Position numbers and translations under genes: made by a program. Positions 18,015 through 28,304 of a stretch of DNA of 64,000 nt are shown here, in pieces. Numbering within the stretch: the first letter of the stretch is position 1; every line of letters starts with the position of its first letter. The stretch lies in the NCBI GenBank assembly GCA_003140175.1, contig PLJD01000112.1, positions 61,322 to 125,321 on the forward strand. Direction: 5' to 3'. A model generated the notes under the pieces. The model searched no databases and was not told where the DNA came from. It saw nothing but the letters and a program-made list of their open reading frames with translations. The stretch comes from Actinomycetota bacterium. GTDB lineage: Bacteria; Actinomycetota; Acidimicrobiia; IMCC26256; PALSA-555.

Positions 18015-20753
18015 ATGAAGTTGGAGATCTGGGAGGTGCCCAGGAACGGAATTGACGGACACGACCGACGGGCGCGAACCGGTCTCCCGTCTAGCCCTGA
18101 TCCCTGGTCGGGAACCAACGAGCGGTCTCCAGATCTCGCGGGTCTCGAATCCGAGCACGCCGAGTTGCTCCTGCGCCTCACCGAGCTCGATCAGCAACGC
18201 AAGTGGAACAGTGCCCATCGCGCCGACCCGTGGGGGGAGGAGCTGCGGGCATGCTGGGATGGTCTTGCCGAGCTACACGGTCAGCTCGAGGCCATCCACC
18301 GTTCGGACTCCTGGCGCATCGGCAACGGCGTCATACGGGCAGTGAAAGCGACCATCCGTCCGGTGGCGACGGCCATCGCGCCGCTTCTGCGCGTATGGCG
18401 CACTCGAGCCGGGAAGCTGTCCCGTACGTACCGACAGGCAACGGCGGCGACCTCCCCGCTCGCGACGGTCGGTGCCTCCCCTGGAAGTCAGCCAAGCGAT
18501 GAGAACGACGGGTCGCTCCTCGCTTCCGCTGTACACGATCTCCGGCAGGCTCGCGCCGACGGGTGTCGTCTGCTCGAACCAGGCGAGCTCGATGCGCTTC
18601 GCAGAGCCACAGAAACCACGGACCACGACCCGGAGCTACGAGGTCGAGCGCGGGAGCTGCTCGCGCTGCTGGCGCCGGTTGACATGGTTGACACGGCGGA
18701 CCGCGGATCGGGATCGTTAGTTGTCGACGTGCGAGCGCTACAAATCCCGTTTGAGTGCGGAACGAAGACCCACGCTGAGCATGTTCTGCACGCCCTGCGA
18801 TCGGCCGTTACGTCAGATGTCCGGGTGCTAATGCTTAGATCACCCGCACTTCCTGACGTCGCTCCTCAGGTAGCTGCGATGTTCGATGGACAGTTCATCC
18901 CGCGAGTGACACCCATCGACGAGGTCTCTGCGTTCATCCAGCTGATGACCTCGATACACGGGAATTTCCGCTACGACATCGATTTGGTCCGCGCTCCGGA
19001 GGTCAGGCGCGCCGCGCTCTGGTTGGACGGGATCATGGGCGAGTATCCCTCTACCTTTCTTCAATCAGACACGGCTTTCCTTGACTACCAACTTGGGATC
19101 GAGCGGTTAGGACGCGCATCACATGTCGTCGCGCTTTCGGAGAGCTCCCTGACCGAATTGCCACCGAACCTCAACCGGTCGACGCGCATCAGCATCTCGG
19201 GTTCACGGCCTGGGTTCACGCCGGCCGATGCTGGGTTCAGTACCCTCACAAAGCCCGATGGACGGTACTGCGTCATCGTTGGGAACGCGCTGCCACACAA
19301 GAATGTGGCGGCCGGGATCGCAGCGTTTGCCGCGTCAAGTCGCGCCCGACGCGATCACCTGACATTGATGGTTGCAGCAGGAGGTCTCAACCACGAACAG
19401 CGGGGCGCGCTGAGTCACCTCGCTGCAGCGGCCGGGGGTGATGCGGGACGCCTTGTGTTTCTCCCCGAACTCGAGCGCTGCGACTTTGCCCGCCTCATTC
19501 AGGGAGCCGAGGCCGTCGTCTTGCCGTCGTTGCATGAGGGCTTTTCGCTGCCAGTCGTCGAGTCCATCGGGCTTGCAACGCCCGTCGTTGCGTCGGATAT
19601 CCCGGCACACCGTGAACTGCTCGGGGGTGACCCGGCACTCGCCCAGCCCTCCGACCCGTTCGCGCTCGCGAAAGCGCTCGACGCGGTCTTGGCACAGCGC
19701 AGCGAGGTCTTGGCGCGCCAACAGCGAGCGCTAGACAAGCATTACGACCCGGAACGCCTTGACCGAGCGATCGCGAACCTTACGAGCGAGCTGCTTGATG
19801 ATGAGACGCCGGGCGACGCCAACGCCCCGCGAGTGATCCGTCTCGGCAGCGATGAGTGGTCCGAATCTGCCGCCTACCCCGAGGCCGACCCGGCCGTGCC
19901 TCTCAGTCAGTCGAAGGTCTGCAATCTTGAGGACTTCTCACACCCAGACCTTATGGAGGAGTTACGACGGCATTTCCCGCACGAGGCGGCCCGTTTCGGT
20001 CCGGAGTTCCCGAAGGGCCGTGAGTGGCGCAAGTACTGGGAGATCGCCATGGCGATGCGAACATTCTCGGAGGCCGGACTGCTCGACGGGCGGCACGACT
20101 TCCTCGGGGTGGGCGCAGGGAACGAGCCGACGATCTTCATGCTCACCCGCTACGCGCGCCGACTCGTCGCGTCCGATCTCTACCTCGACGCGGAGTGGGG
20201 CGACACCGCAGCTGCCTCGATGCTGTCCGACCCTGGCTGGCATTGGCCTTTTGATTGGTACCCCAAACATCTTCGTGTCACCGACATGGACGCGCGCGAC
20301 CTTCAATTTCCCGACCAGTCTTTCCACGGGATCTTCTCGTCGAGCTCTATCGAGCACTTCGGAGGCCGCCGGTCGATCACCGGCGCCCTAGATGAAATGC
20401 ACCGCGTCCTCACGCCCGGTGGGACGCTCTCGATATCAAGCGAATACCGGATCGCCGGACCGGCCCCTGGCATGCCCGGCGTTGCCATGTTCGACACTCA
20501 GGACATCGAAGACCTCTTCGTTGGCGATCGCTCCTGGAAACTCGTCGATCCCTTCGACGACACCGTCTCGACCGTCACCCTGGAAAGCAAGGTGGACTAC
20601 GCGACCGCGGTCGAGGATCAGCGACGCCAAATCAACGATCTCGGTGGGTATTGGACCCACCTCATCGAGTTCGACTCATATCCGCACATCGTCCTGTCGC
20701 AGGCTCCGCACCTGTTCACCAGCTTCCACATCGCGCTTCGCAAGGATGACTAG
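18015..20753 (+). CDS. Glycosyltransferase (GT4-like) fused to a C-terminal class I methyltransferase
   Basis: GNALPHKNVAAGIAAF...AVVLPSLHEGFSLPVVESIGLATPVVASDIPAHRELLGG, then FLGVGAGNEPTIF...ARDLQFPDQSFHGIFSSSSIEHFG; exact start uncertain. Confidence 0.85.
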   Translation: MKLEIWEVPRNGIDGHDRRARTGLPSSPDPWSGTNERSPDLAGLESEHAELLLRLTELDQQRKWNSAHRADPWGEELRACWDGLAELHGQLEAIHRSDSWRIGNGVIRAVKATIRPVATAIAPLLRVWRTRAGKLSRTYRQATAATSPLATVGASPGSQPSDENDGSLLASAVHDLRQARADGCRLLEPGELDALRRATETTDHDPELRGRARELLALLAPVDMVDTADRGSGSLVVDVRALQIPFECGTKTHAEHVLHALRSAVTSDVRVLMLRSPALPDVAPQVAAMFDGQFIPRVTPIDEVSAFIQLMTSIHGNFRYDIDLVRAPEVRRAALWLDGIMGEYPSTFLQSDTAFLDYQLGIERLGRASHVVALSESSLTELPPNLNRSTRISISGSRPGFTPADAGFSTLTKPDGRYCVIVGNALPHKNVAAGIAAFAASSRARRDHLTLMVAAGGLNHEQRGALSHLAAAAGGDAGRLVFLPELERCDFARLIQGAEAVVLPSLHEGFSLPVVESIGLATPVVASDIPAHRELLGGDPALAQPSDPFALAKALDAVLAQRSEVLARQQRALDKHYDPERLDRAIANLTSELLDDETPGDANAPRVIRLGSDEWSESAAYPEADPAVPLSQSKVCNLEDFSHPDLMEELRRHFPHEAARFGPEFPKGREWRKYWEIAMAMRTFSEAGLLDGRHDFLGVGAGNEPTIFMLTRYARRLVASDLYLDAEWGDTAAASMLSDPGWHWPFDWYPKHLRVTDMDARDLQFPDQSFHGIFSSSSIEHFGGRRSITGALDEMHRVLTPGGTLSISSEYRIAGPAPGMPGVAMFDTQDIEDLFVGDRSWKLVDPFDDTVSTVTLESKVDYATAVEDQRRQINDLGGYWTHLIEFDSYPHIVLSQAPHLFTSFHIALRKDD

Positions 20754-20885
20754 CGCTTGGAACCGAGCGGTCTTTGTCGCGATGCCCCCGACGACGGACC
20801 TCTCTTCTAGTCGAAACAGACACCGCACCGGCCTCGAGCATGCGTCGGTCATCACGATTGCGGTGGCCGAACGAGACTCCAGCTG

Positions 20886-21803
20886 ATGCCCCACGGTGCA
20901 CGGCCATCGGTTTCGGTCGTTGTACCGACACGCGGCGAGTGGCCGTTGGTCAAACCGGTGGTGGACGCGCTCTGTTCACAGATCGTCGCAGTAGGTGGCG
21001 AGGTCGTGATCATCGACGGCACGAGGCACGGCGCGGCGTTCGATCGTCGGCAAGCCGAGATCCCTGCCCACGTCGTACGAGTGATTTGCTCCCCGGGGTC
21101 GGACGTCTACGAACTGAGAGCGCTTGGATTGGTCGAGGGGAGAGGGCAGGTGGTTGCAATGATCGAGGACCATTGCATACCCGCACCCGACTACGTTGCC
21201 GCGGTTCTACGGGCCCACGATGAGCACGCCGAGCAAGCCATTGCCGGGGCCGTTACCAACGGTTCGACAGACCGAGCGATCGACCGCGCCAACTTTCTTC
21301 TCGTCCATGCGCGCAACCTGCCGCCGCGCGACACACTTCCAGAGGCGGGGTGGATCCCTACATCCAGCAACATCTCCTACAAAGGCGACTCGGTTCCCAC
21401 CGCCAGACCCGACCGAGGTTGGCTGGAGACCGTTCACAACGTCGAGCTTCTCTTCGCAGAGGAGGTCGTGTTCGACGATCGGATTGTCGTACGGCACATC
21501 CAGAGCACGGGCCGGATGGGGACCTTCCAGAACCACTTCCACGCGGGGAAGAGCATGGGTGGGCTGGCGCGGACCGCCATCGGGAGCCGTCCTGCGCAAT
21601 TGCGCTGGGCGTGCCGATTGGCCCTCAAGATCCCTATCGAACTCGTACGGCCCGTATGGCAGCTTGAGCGACGGTCGGCCGCAGACCGACGTGCGGTACT
21701 TCCGCTGCTGCCACTCGCCGTCACGATCAGTGCTGCCGATGCCATCGGGTTCGCTTGCGGCGTGATCGCGGGCCCGGGCCGCAGCCCCGATCTGCTGCGT
21801 TAG
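20886..21803 (+). CDS. Glycosyltransferase family 2-like protein
   Basis: VSVVVPTRGEWPLVKPVVDAL, VVAMIEDHCIPAPDYVAAVL. Confidence 0.75.
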   Translation: MPHGARPSVSVVVPTRGEWPLVKPVVDALCSQIVAVGGEVVIIDGTRHGAAFDRRQAEIPAHVVRVICSPGSDVYELRALGLVEGRGQVVAMIEDHCIPAPDYVAAVLRAHDEHAEQAIAGAVTNGSTDRAIDRANFLLVHARNLPPRDTLPEAGWIPTSSNISYKGDSVPTARPDRGWLETVHNVELLFAEEVVFDDRIVVRHIQSTGRMGTFQNHFHAGKSMGGLARTAIGSRPAQLRWACRLALKIPIELVRPVWQLERRSAADRRAVLPLLPLAVTISAADAIGFACGVIAGPGRSPDLLR

Positions 21804-21825
21804 ATCGGTGAGGGGAGCAGCCGGT

Positions 21826-21852
21826 GACTCGCGGTTCGGCGGTACCGCGACT
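21826..21852. repeat. GACTCGCG palindrome copy, right arm ends GACTC
   Basis: gactcgcggttcggcggtaccgcgactc. Confidence 0.85.
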
Positions 21853-21961
21853 CGCAAGCGAGTTGATGGCCGCGACTCGGCAGCATGAGCTGCCCCCTTG
21901 CTGACCTGACGGATCCGATCCGGCGCTTCGAAACACGGCGACGGCGGGTCTCTCGGATGCC

Positions 21962-21989
21962 GACTCGCGCTTCTAGCAGACCGCGAGTC
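21962..21989. repeat. GACTCGCG palindrome copy, doublet member
   Basis: gactcgcgcttctagcagaccgcgagtc. Confidence 0.9.
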
Positions 21990-22003
21990 CAAGGTTCGTC
22001 AGC

Positions 22004-22030
22004 GACTCGCGATCTACGGGATCGTGAGTC
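22004..22030. repeat. GACTCGCG palindrome copy, doublet member
   Basis: gactcgcgatctacgggatcgtgagtc. Confidence 0.95.
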
Positions 22031-22206
22031 CGAAACTCCAGCGCTGCGCAGGCCTTCCGGAGCAGCCTGCCTGCGGTTTCGTTACATTCGCCCTGTGGGT
22101 TATGCGAGGACCCATCGCCGGCGGCCGCGAAATGACAGCGAATTAGAGTAGGTCCATCGTGGCGGGCCGACCGGCGTGCCCGATGTGTATAGGCGAGGGG
22201 ACCGGT

Positions 22207-23226
22207 ATGGAGCTCTGGGCGATGCGGATCCCGGAGGCCGGGACTGTCGTCGCCCAGGCGGAGCGCGCTGAGCGCCTCGGGTGGGACGGCATCACGTTCA
22301 CCGATTCGCAGAACCTGGTGGCCGATCCGTTCGTCGCGGTGGCTCTCGCCGGGGCGGCGACGGAACGCCTCCGGTTCGCCACTGGTGTGACCAACGCGCA
22401 CACTCGACACCCCGCGGCTCTGGCCACCATCGCAGCCACCGTGCAGGAGGCCACCGGTGGCCGCTTCGTGCTGGGGATCGGCCGGGGTGATACGGCGCTG
22501 TTCCACCTGGGGCTTGAGCCCATGCGGGTGGTCCGCTTCGCTGAGCTCGTCACCGAGTTGCAGATCTACCTCGCCGGTGGGACCGTCGACTGCGACGGTC
22601 GTCCGAGCCGACTCCGCTGGCTCGACCGGGCCCGACAGCCCAAAGTCCCGCTCGACGTCGCCGCGTCCGGGCCACGGGTCATCGACTTCGCGGCGCGCAC
22701 CGCTGAACGCGTCACGCTCGCGGTGGGCGCCGATCCCGACCGGATCGTCTGGGCGCTCGACCTTGCGCGGAAGGCAGCGGCGGACGCGGGACGCGATCCC
22801 TCCGAGATCTCGTTTGGCGCCTACGTGTCCGTGGGGTGCCATCCCGATCTCGACGTCGCGCGTGAGCTGATCAGCGGCGCCGTGGCGGCGTTCGCGCACT
22901 TCTCATCCATGCCGGGATCCACGGGGGCCGGGCTGGCCGAGGCGGACCGCGCGGTGGTGGCGGAGGTGGGTCGCCGCTACGACAGCAACGAGCACCTGAG
23001 CAACGATGCCGCGCACACGGAGGCACTTCGGCCGGAGTTCGTCGATCGCTTCGCCGTCGTCGGGCCCCCCGACGTCTGCGCGCAACGACTCCGCGCGCTC
23101 GCCGACCTCGGGCTTGAGCGGTTCGTGATCACCAGCGCGAGCTTCGGAGCCGACCCCGATCTCGCCCGCGCGTCCCAGCAGTTGCTCGAGCACGAGCTTC
23201 TCCCGGCCCTGCGAGAAGGAGATTAG
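22207..23226 (+). CDS. LLM-class flavin/F420-dependent oxidoreductase
   Basis: AERLGWDGITFTDSQ, ATGVTNAHTRHPAALATIAATVQEATGGRFVLGIGRGD. Confidence 0.88.
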   Translation: MELWAMRIPEAGTVVAQAERAERLGWDGITFTDSQNLVADPFVAVALAGAATERLRFATGVTNAHTRHPAALATIAATVQEATGGRFVLGIGRGDTALFHLGLEPMRVVRFAELVTELQIYLAGGTVDCDGRPSRLRWLDRARQPKVPLDVAASGPRVIDFAARTAERVTLAVGADPDRIVWALDLARKAAADAGRDPSEISFGAYVSVGCHPDLDVARELISGAVAAFAHFSSMPGSTGAGLAEADRAVVAEVGRRYDSNEHLSNDAAHTEALRPEFVDRFAVVGPPDVCAQRLRALADLGLERFVITSASFGADPDLARASQQLLEHELLPALREGD

Positions 23227-23228
23227 GC

Positions 23229-24962
23229 ATGAGCGTGCACCAGTTGATCATCCGCGGTGGGACCGTGATCGACGGTACGGGCGCACCGGCCCATACCGCG
23301 GACGTCGCGATCGACGACGGCGTGATCACCGACGTCGGCTCTGTCGATGTCGCCGCCCAACGCACGATCGACGCCGACGGCTTGCTCGTCACCCCGGGCT
23401 TTGTCGATATTCACACGCACTACGACGGCCAGGCCTCGTGGGGTGAGCGCATGATCCCGTCGTCCTGGCATGGCGTCACCACCGTCGTTGCCGGCAACTG
23501 TGGCGTCGGCTTCGCTCCCGTGCGCGACGCGGACCACGACCGACTCATCGAACTCATGGAGGGCGTCGAAGACATCCCGGGCATCACGCTGCACGAAGGC
23601 CTGGCATGGAACTGGCGCTCCTTTCCCCAGTTCATGGATGCCCTCGACCGGCCCGGCTTCGACGTCGATGTCGCGTTGCAGGTCCCGCATGGCGCGTTGC
23701 GGCTGCACGTAATGGGTGAGCGCGGCGCGCGACGCGAAGCCGCGACCGCTGACGACATCGCGACGATGGCGGACCTCGCTCGCGAGGCCATCGAGGCCGG
23801 AGCCCTCGGCTTTTCCACATCCCGAACGCTCAACCACCGCACCAGCAAGGGTGAGCTGACGCCCACCCTCACAGCCGAAGCCGACGAGTTGGTGGGCATC
23901 GCTGCGGCGATCGGAACGACCGGCCGTGGTGTGTTGCAAGTGGTGTCCGACTTCGCCGATGTCGACGCGGAGTTCGCGATCTTCCGTCGCATGGCGGAGG
24001 CGTCGGGCCGACCGTTGTCGTTCTCGCTCCTCCAGGCGCGGGGCGGCACCTGGCGCCGACAGCTCGATCTCCTCACGGCCGCGAATGCCGCTGGTGTCGT
24101 CATGACTGGCCAGGTCGCGCCGCGAGCCGTCGGTCTGGTCCTCGGGTTGCAGTGCACCTTGCACCCGTTCCTGACGAACTCTCTCTACCGCGACATTGCC
24201 GAGCTGCCTCTCGCTGAGCGAGTGTCGGTTATGCGGGATCCGGACTTAAAGGCAAGGATCGTCGCGGAGGCGGTCGCCCGCCGCGACACCGACCGGTCTC
24301 CCGGTGGCATCCTCAACGGGTTCGATCGCATGTTCGAACTTGCCGATCCCCCGGACTACGAGCCGGTGCCGGCCGCGAGCGTCGCGAGTCGTGCGTACCG
24401 CGAGGGCCGTGATCCCGTCGACCTCGCGTACGACCTCCTGCTCGCGGACAACGGCCGAGCGTTCCTATATCTGCCAGTCCTGAACTACGACGATGGAAAC
24501 CTCGACGCGGCGGGCGAGATGCTCGCGCACCCGTACACAGTGCCCGGTCTCGGTGACGGCGGCGCGCACGTAGGAACCATCTGCGACGCCAGCTTCCCGA
24601 CAACGCTCTTCGCGCTCTGGGGGAGGGACCGGGCACGCGCCCGCCTCGACCTCCCGTTCCTCGTCCAGCGTCACACGCGCGACACAGCTCGCACGGTGGG
24701 CCTCTGCGACCGCGGCGTGCTCGCCGAGGGCTACCGCGCCGATGTAAATGTCATCGACTTTGAGCACCTCGCGGCTCGTCGCCCCGAGATGCACTACGAC
24801 CTCCCTGCAGGCGGCAAGCGACTCGTGCAGGCAGCCGACGGGTACATCGCCACAGTGGTGTCCGGTCAGGTCACCTACGAGAACGGCGAGGCCATGGGAC
24901 CGCTTCCGGGTCGGCTCGTGCGAGGCCCACGATCACAGCCCGTCCCGGGAGGAATTCGATGA
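23229..24962 (+). CDS. D-aminoacylase / N-acyl-D-amino-acid deacylase family amidohydrolase
   Basis: LIIRGGTVIDGTGAPAHTADVAI, VTPGFVDIHTHYDGQASW, GNCGVGFAPVR, GDGGAHVGTICDAS. Confidence 0.9.
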   Translation: MSVHQLIIRGGTVIDGTGAPAHTADVAIDDGVITDVGSVDVAAQRTIDADGLLVTPGFVDIHTHYDGQASWGERMIPSSWHGVTTVVAGNCGVGFAPVRDADHDRLIELMEGVEDIPGITLHEGLAWNWRSFPQFMDALDRPGFDVDVALQVPHGALRLHVMGERGARREAATADDIATMADLAREAIEAGALGFSTSRTLNHRTSKGELTPTLTAEADELVGIAAAIGTTGRGVLQVVSDFADVDAEFAIFRRMAEASGRPLSFSLLQARGGTWRRQLDLLTAANAAGVVMTGQVAPRAVGLVLGLQCTLHPFLTNSLYRDIAELPLAERVSVMRDPDLKARIVAEAVARRDTDRSPGGILNGFDRMFELADPPDYEPVPAASVASRAYREGRDPVDLAYDLLLADNGRAFLYLPVLNYDDGNLDAAGEMLAHPYTVPGLGDGGAHVGTICDASFPTTLFALWGRDRARARLDLPFLVQRHTRDTARTVGLCDRGVLAEGYRADVNVIDFEHLAARRPEMHYDLPAGGKRLVQAADGYIATVVSGQVTYENGEAMGPLPGRLVRGPRSQPVPGGIR

Positions 24963-26017
24963 GCGCGCCCGATGTGACCGCACCCGTGAGTCCGTCCAAC
25001 CTGACAACACTCGAGCTGAACTGTGAGTGGCGCAGCGACGACCTGGGCGACAGCTACGTGTACCACCTGACCGACGGGCACCTCGCCGAGATCGACGCCG
25101 CGCTGCAGCGAGCCGAGGCCGAGTCGGATGACCTGCTCGGCATCACCCGCGAGTCGTTCCCGCTGCCGACCCTCGGTCCCGAGCTGACACGCATCACCCG
25201 CGAGCTCATCGAAGGACCCGGGGTAGTGCTCATCCGCGGTGTTCCGGCCGATCGGTACGGCAAAGCGCGCGCGTCCGCCATTTACTGGGGTATCGGACTG
25301 CATCTCGGCCGCCCGTGGCCACAGAACGCGAAGGGCCACCTCCTTGGCGACGTCACCGATCAGGGACGCGCGGCAGGAGACCCAACCTCCCGGGGAAACG
25401 AGATCGGTGGCATACCGTTCCCATTCCACTCGGACGGTTCCGACCTCGTCGGGCTCTTCTGCCTCGATCCCGGCGCGAGTGGGGGCGAGAGCCTCATCGC
25501 CAATGTCGTCACGATCCACAACGAGCTTGTCCGCACCAAGCCTGAGCTCGCGGCCGAGCTGTACGCACCATTCGCGTACGACCTGCGCGGGGAGCACGCA
25601 CCAGGCACCCGACCGTGGTACACGATGCCGATCTTCACGCGCCGAGCCGACCGACTCTTCGTCCGATACATCAGGCCGTACATCGAATCGGCACGTCGAC
25701 ACGAGAGTGCACCGCGACCGTCGAGTACTGCCCGCGAGGCTATGGACTGCCTCGATGAGATGTGCGCGGATCCGCAATACCACGCCTCGATGATGATGGA
25801 ACCCGGCGACATGCAGTTCATCAACAACTACCACGTGCTCCACGCCCGTCGTGCCTACGAAGACGATCGAGAGGGTCACCGGATCCGGCACCTCAAGCGG
25901 CTCTGGTTGGAAACCGACGTCCTCGCCGCCAACGACAAACCGCAGCACTTCCGCCTGGGTCTCACCGATAACTGGTGGGCGCAGCAGGGGCGCACGAAAA
26001 GCGAGCTGAACGTCTGA
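24959..26017 (+). CDS. TauD/TfdA family Fe(II)/2-oxoglutarate dioxygenase
   Basis: GVVLIRGVP, PFHSDGSDLVGLFCL, MQFINNYHVLHARRAYED; ATGA overlap with upstream gene. Confidence 0.88.
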   Translation: MSAPDVTAPVSPSNLTTLELNCEWRSDDLGDSYVYHLTDGHLAEIDAALQRAEAESDDLLGITRESFPLPTLGPELTRITRELIEGPGVVLIRGVPADRYGKARASAIYWGIGLHLGRPWPQNAKGHLLGDVTDQGRAAGDPTSRGNEIGGIPFPFHSDGSDLVGLFCLDPGASGGESLIANVVTIHNELVRTKPELAAELYAPFAYDLRGEHAPGTRPWYTMPIFTRRADRLFVRYIRPYIESARRHESAPRPSSTAREAMDCLDEMCADPQYHASMMMEPGDMQFINNYHVLHARRAYEDDREGHRIRHLKRLWLETDVLAANDKPQHFRLGLTDNWWAQQGRTKSELNV

Positions 26018-26097
26018 CGCGCCCGGCGGGGAACCCGGAATCGGATGGGTGCGCGACGCCTTCTCGCGTAGTCGTCAGCGGTCGCGAATCAACCCAA

Positions 26098-27660
26098 TCA
26101 CGAGAGCCGATAGGCGACGAGGCTCGGCGACTTTCCGATGCCGATGGGCCACACGATGGTGTTGTGCGTTGCCGCCGGCCATCCGTTTATCCCGCCGGGT
26201 GCCGTCATGGTGCGCACGATCTTCCCCGTACTGCGGTTAAGGGCGATGATCGTGCCCTGGAACGTGCCGGTGAGGACGAGATCACCGAGTACCAGGGTCC
26301 CGCCCAGTGGGTCACCGTCGACGGGGGTGTCCCAGAGAACCCGGCCGCTGCGGGCGTCGACGGCTTCGATCTGTCCTGGTAGTTGCCCGAGCGTCGCCCC
26401 GGCGAAGAAGTCCGTCTTGTTCGGATAGTAGGTAGACGGCGCGTTCACGGCGGCGACGTAGATGGTGCCATCCGCGACCGCAGGTGGTGTGAGGACACCG
26501 CCGAACTCTCCTGGGAGGACGTTCGTGGGGCTGGTCAGCCGCTTGAGGTTGTCGTTTTGGTGCATGCCGACGGGTGTGTCGATGAGCTTCTTGCCATTGA
26601 TGGGATCGAGCGCCACGACATGACCGGCTTTGCCGGTGCCAATGACGCGCTGTGTCAAGTTGCCACCGGGAGTGTTGGCGATGGCGGTTAGGACGAAGTC
26701 ATAGTCGAACAGGTCGTGGGGTGTTTCCTGGTAGAACCACGCGAGTTTCCCCGTCCGGAGATGCAAGGCGACCAACGAGTCCGTGTAGAGGTTCGGCCCG
26801 GGGCGACTCGAGCCGTTCGGGAACTCCGCAGTCCCAGAAAAGGGTGCCGGGTTGGCAATCCCCCAGTACACGAGTCCGCGCTTGAGATCGACAGCAGGCG
26901 GATACCAGGCGCCACCACCGGAATTGATCTCTGGATGACCCCACAGTGTCTTGCTCTGCACGGTGTCGAAGGTCCAAACGCGCTTCCCCGTGCGGGCATC
27001 GAGCGCCCAGAGCACCCCGCGGTCCCCGCCCTTGTACTGGTCGCGCACGCTGATCGGCGTCGTGCTGGCCAGCACAAGACCCGCAACGACCGTGGGCTGG
27101 ATGTCGATCCCATCGGTCTTGGTCAGCGTCAGGCGGGTGGACCAAATCTCTCGGCCCGTCTTCGCATCGAGAGCCGCGATTTCCTGTGAGTTCTTCTGGA
27201 CGTAGACGCGCCCGTAGCCGACGGCGACGCCGTCCGGGCCGACCTCGAAGGTGTTGTAGTTATGTATCCAGAGCACCTTGCCGCTCGACAAGTCGATTGC
27301 GCGGACGTTGCTCTGCAGGTCTTGCACGTAGACGGTGTTGCCGACGATCAGAGGCGTTGTCGACGCGTTCCCGTATCCAGCCGAGCCCGGCAGCGGCACT
27401 GACCATGCAACCTGAAGGCGAGAGACGCTCTCGGTCGTGATCGCGGAAGGGACAACCGCGCGGCTGTTGTCGTAGTCCCGCCCCGGCAGCGGCCAATCGT
27501 TACCGTGCTGGGCAACCTCGGGCGGAACTGTCGGTAGCGGCGGTGGCCGCGCTCCGACGCTGGCACTCGCCACCGCTGTGGACACCGATAGGGTCACACA
27601 CGCGATCCCGACAACAAGTCGACTACCCCAGCCTCGAGCGAACAACCATCCAGATTGCAT
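26098..27660 (-). CDS. Secreted PQQ-type beta-propeller protein (quinoprotein dehydrogenase-like)
   Basis: NDWPLPGRDYDNSRAV, repeated LDAKTGREIWS / LDARTGKRVWTFD blades; likely start MQSGWLFARGWG at 27660. Confidence 0.85.
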   Translation of the reverse strand: MQSGWLFARGWGSRLVVGIACVTLSVSTAVASASVGARPPPLPTVPPEVAQHGNDWPLPGRDYDNSRAVVPSAITTESVSRLQVAWSVPLPGSAGYGNASTTPLIVGNTVYVQDLQSNVRAIDLSSGKVLWIHNYNTFEVGPDGVAVGYGRVYVQKNSQEIAALDAKTGREIWSTRLTLTKTDGIDIQPTVVAGLVLASTTPISVRDQYKGGDRGVLWALDARTGKRVWTFDTVQSKTLWGHPEINSGGGAWYPPAVDLKRGLVYWGIANPAPFSGTAEFPNGSSRPGPNLYTDSLVALHLRTGKLAWFYQETPHDLFDYDFVLTAIANTPGGNLTQRVIGTGKAGHVVALDPINGKKLIDTPVGMHQNDNLKRLTSPTNVLPGEFGGVLTPPAVADGTIYVAAVNAPSTYYPNKTDFFAGATLGQLPGQIEAVDARSGRVLWDTPVDGDPLGGTLVLGDLVLTGTFQGTIIALNRSTGKIVRTMTAPGGINGWPAATHNTIVWPIGIGKSPSLVAYRLS

Positions 27661-27869
27661 GTAACTCTGTTTGGCGCCGGTGGAAAGGCCGGCTCCCCAA
27701 GCACGGAGGCCACCCGCAGACCTGTCGATGAGCGACGCTATACGCGCAGGATATCTGGCCGCGACGATCGAGGGCTGTCCTCGCCCTTGCCGCGGCGGGG
27801 CCGGAGTCCGCAAGGCAGGTCATAGTCGGGTTCACGGAGTCTTTCTGCTAGGAGTTGGGCTTCATGCGT

Positions 27870-27896
27870 GACTCGCGGTCTACAGAACCGCGAGTC
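27870..27896. repeat. GACTCGCG palindrome copy (divergent intergenic)
   Basis: gactcgcggtctacagaaccgcgagtc. Confidence 0.95.
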
Positions 27897-27929
27897 ATCT
27901 CGTACTCCCCACGGCCGAGTCGATCAGCC

Positions 27930-27956
27930 GACCGGCGATCTGGGAGACCGCGAGTC
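27930..27956. repeat. GACTCGCG palindrome copy, degenerate left arm
   Basis: gaccggcgatctgggagaccgcgagtc. Confidence 0.8.
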
Positions 27957-28012
27957 AGGAGCTAGCGCGCTCGTGTGAACATTGTCTCAGGGTGTAGTTA
28001 GCGTGTTGAACC

Positions 28013-28304
28013 GTGTCGGACGGTCTCCTGGCAGCCACCTTCGATCCGGACGGCCGAGCTGTCGCCCTCACAGCAGAGCGCTGGGCTCACATCACGGAAG
28101 GGCACCCGGAGCTGGCGCTATCAGAACGAGATCCTTGAAACCGTGCGGGCGCCGTCTCGCCGGCGGCCGGGCCCGACCCTCGGGGAGTACTGGTTCTACG
28201 GTGAGAACGTCGGGCCCAGTCACTGGCTCAAGGTTGTCGTACGCTTTGAGTCGATCGACCGTGGCATTATTCTGACTGCGTTCGCTCGGAGATCAATGCC
28301 ATGA
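28013..28304 (+). pseudogene. Frameshifted toxin-like gene upstream of DUF2283 gene
   Basis: Frame 1 VSDGLLAATFDPDGRAVALTAERWAHITEGHPEL...*(28138), frame 2 YQNEILETVRAPSRRRPGPTLGEYWFYGENVGPSHWLKVVVRFESIDRGIILTAFARRSMP* (28304); hand translated. Confidence 0.6.
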
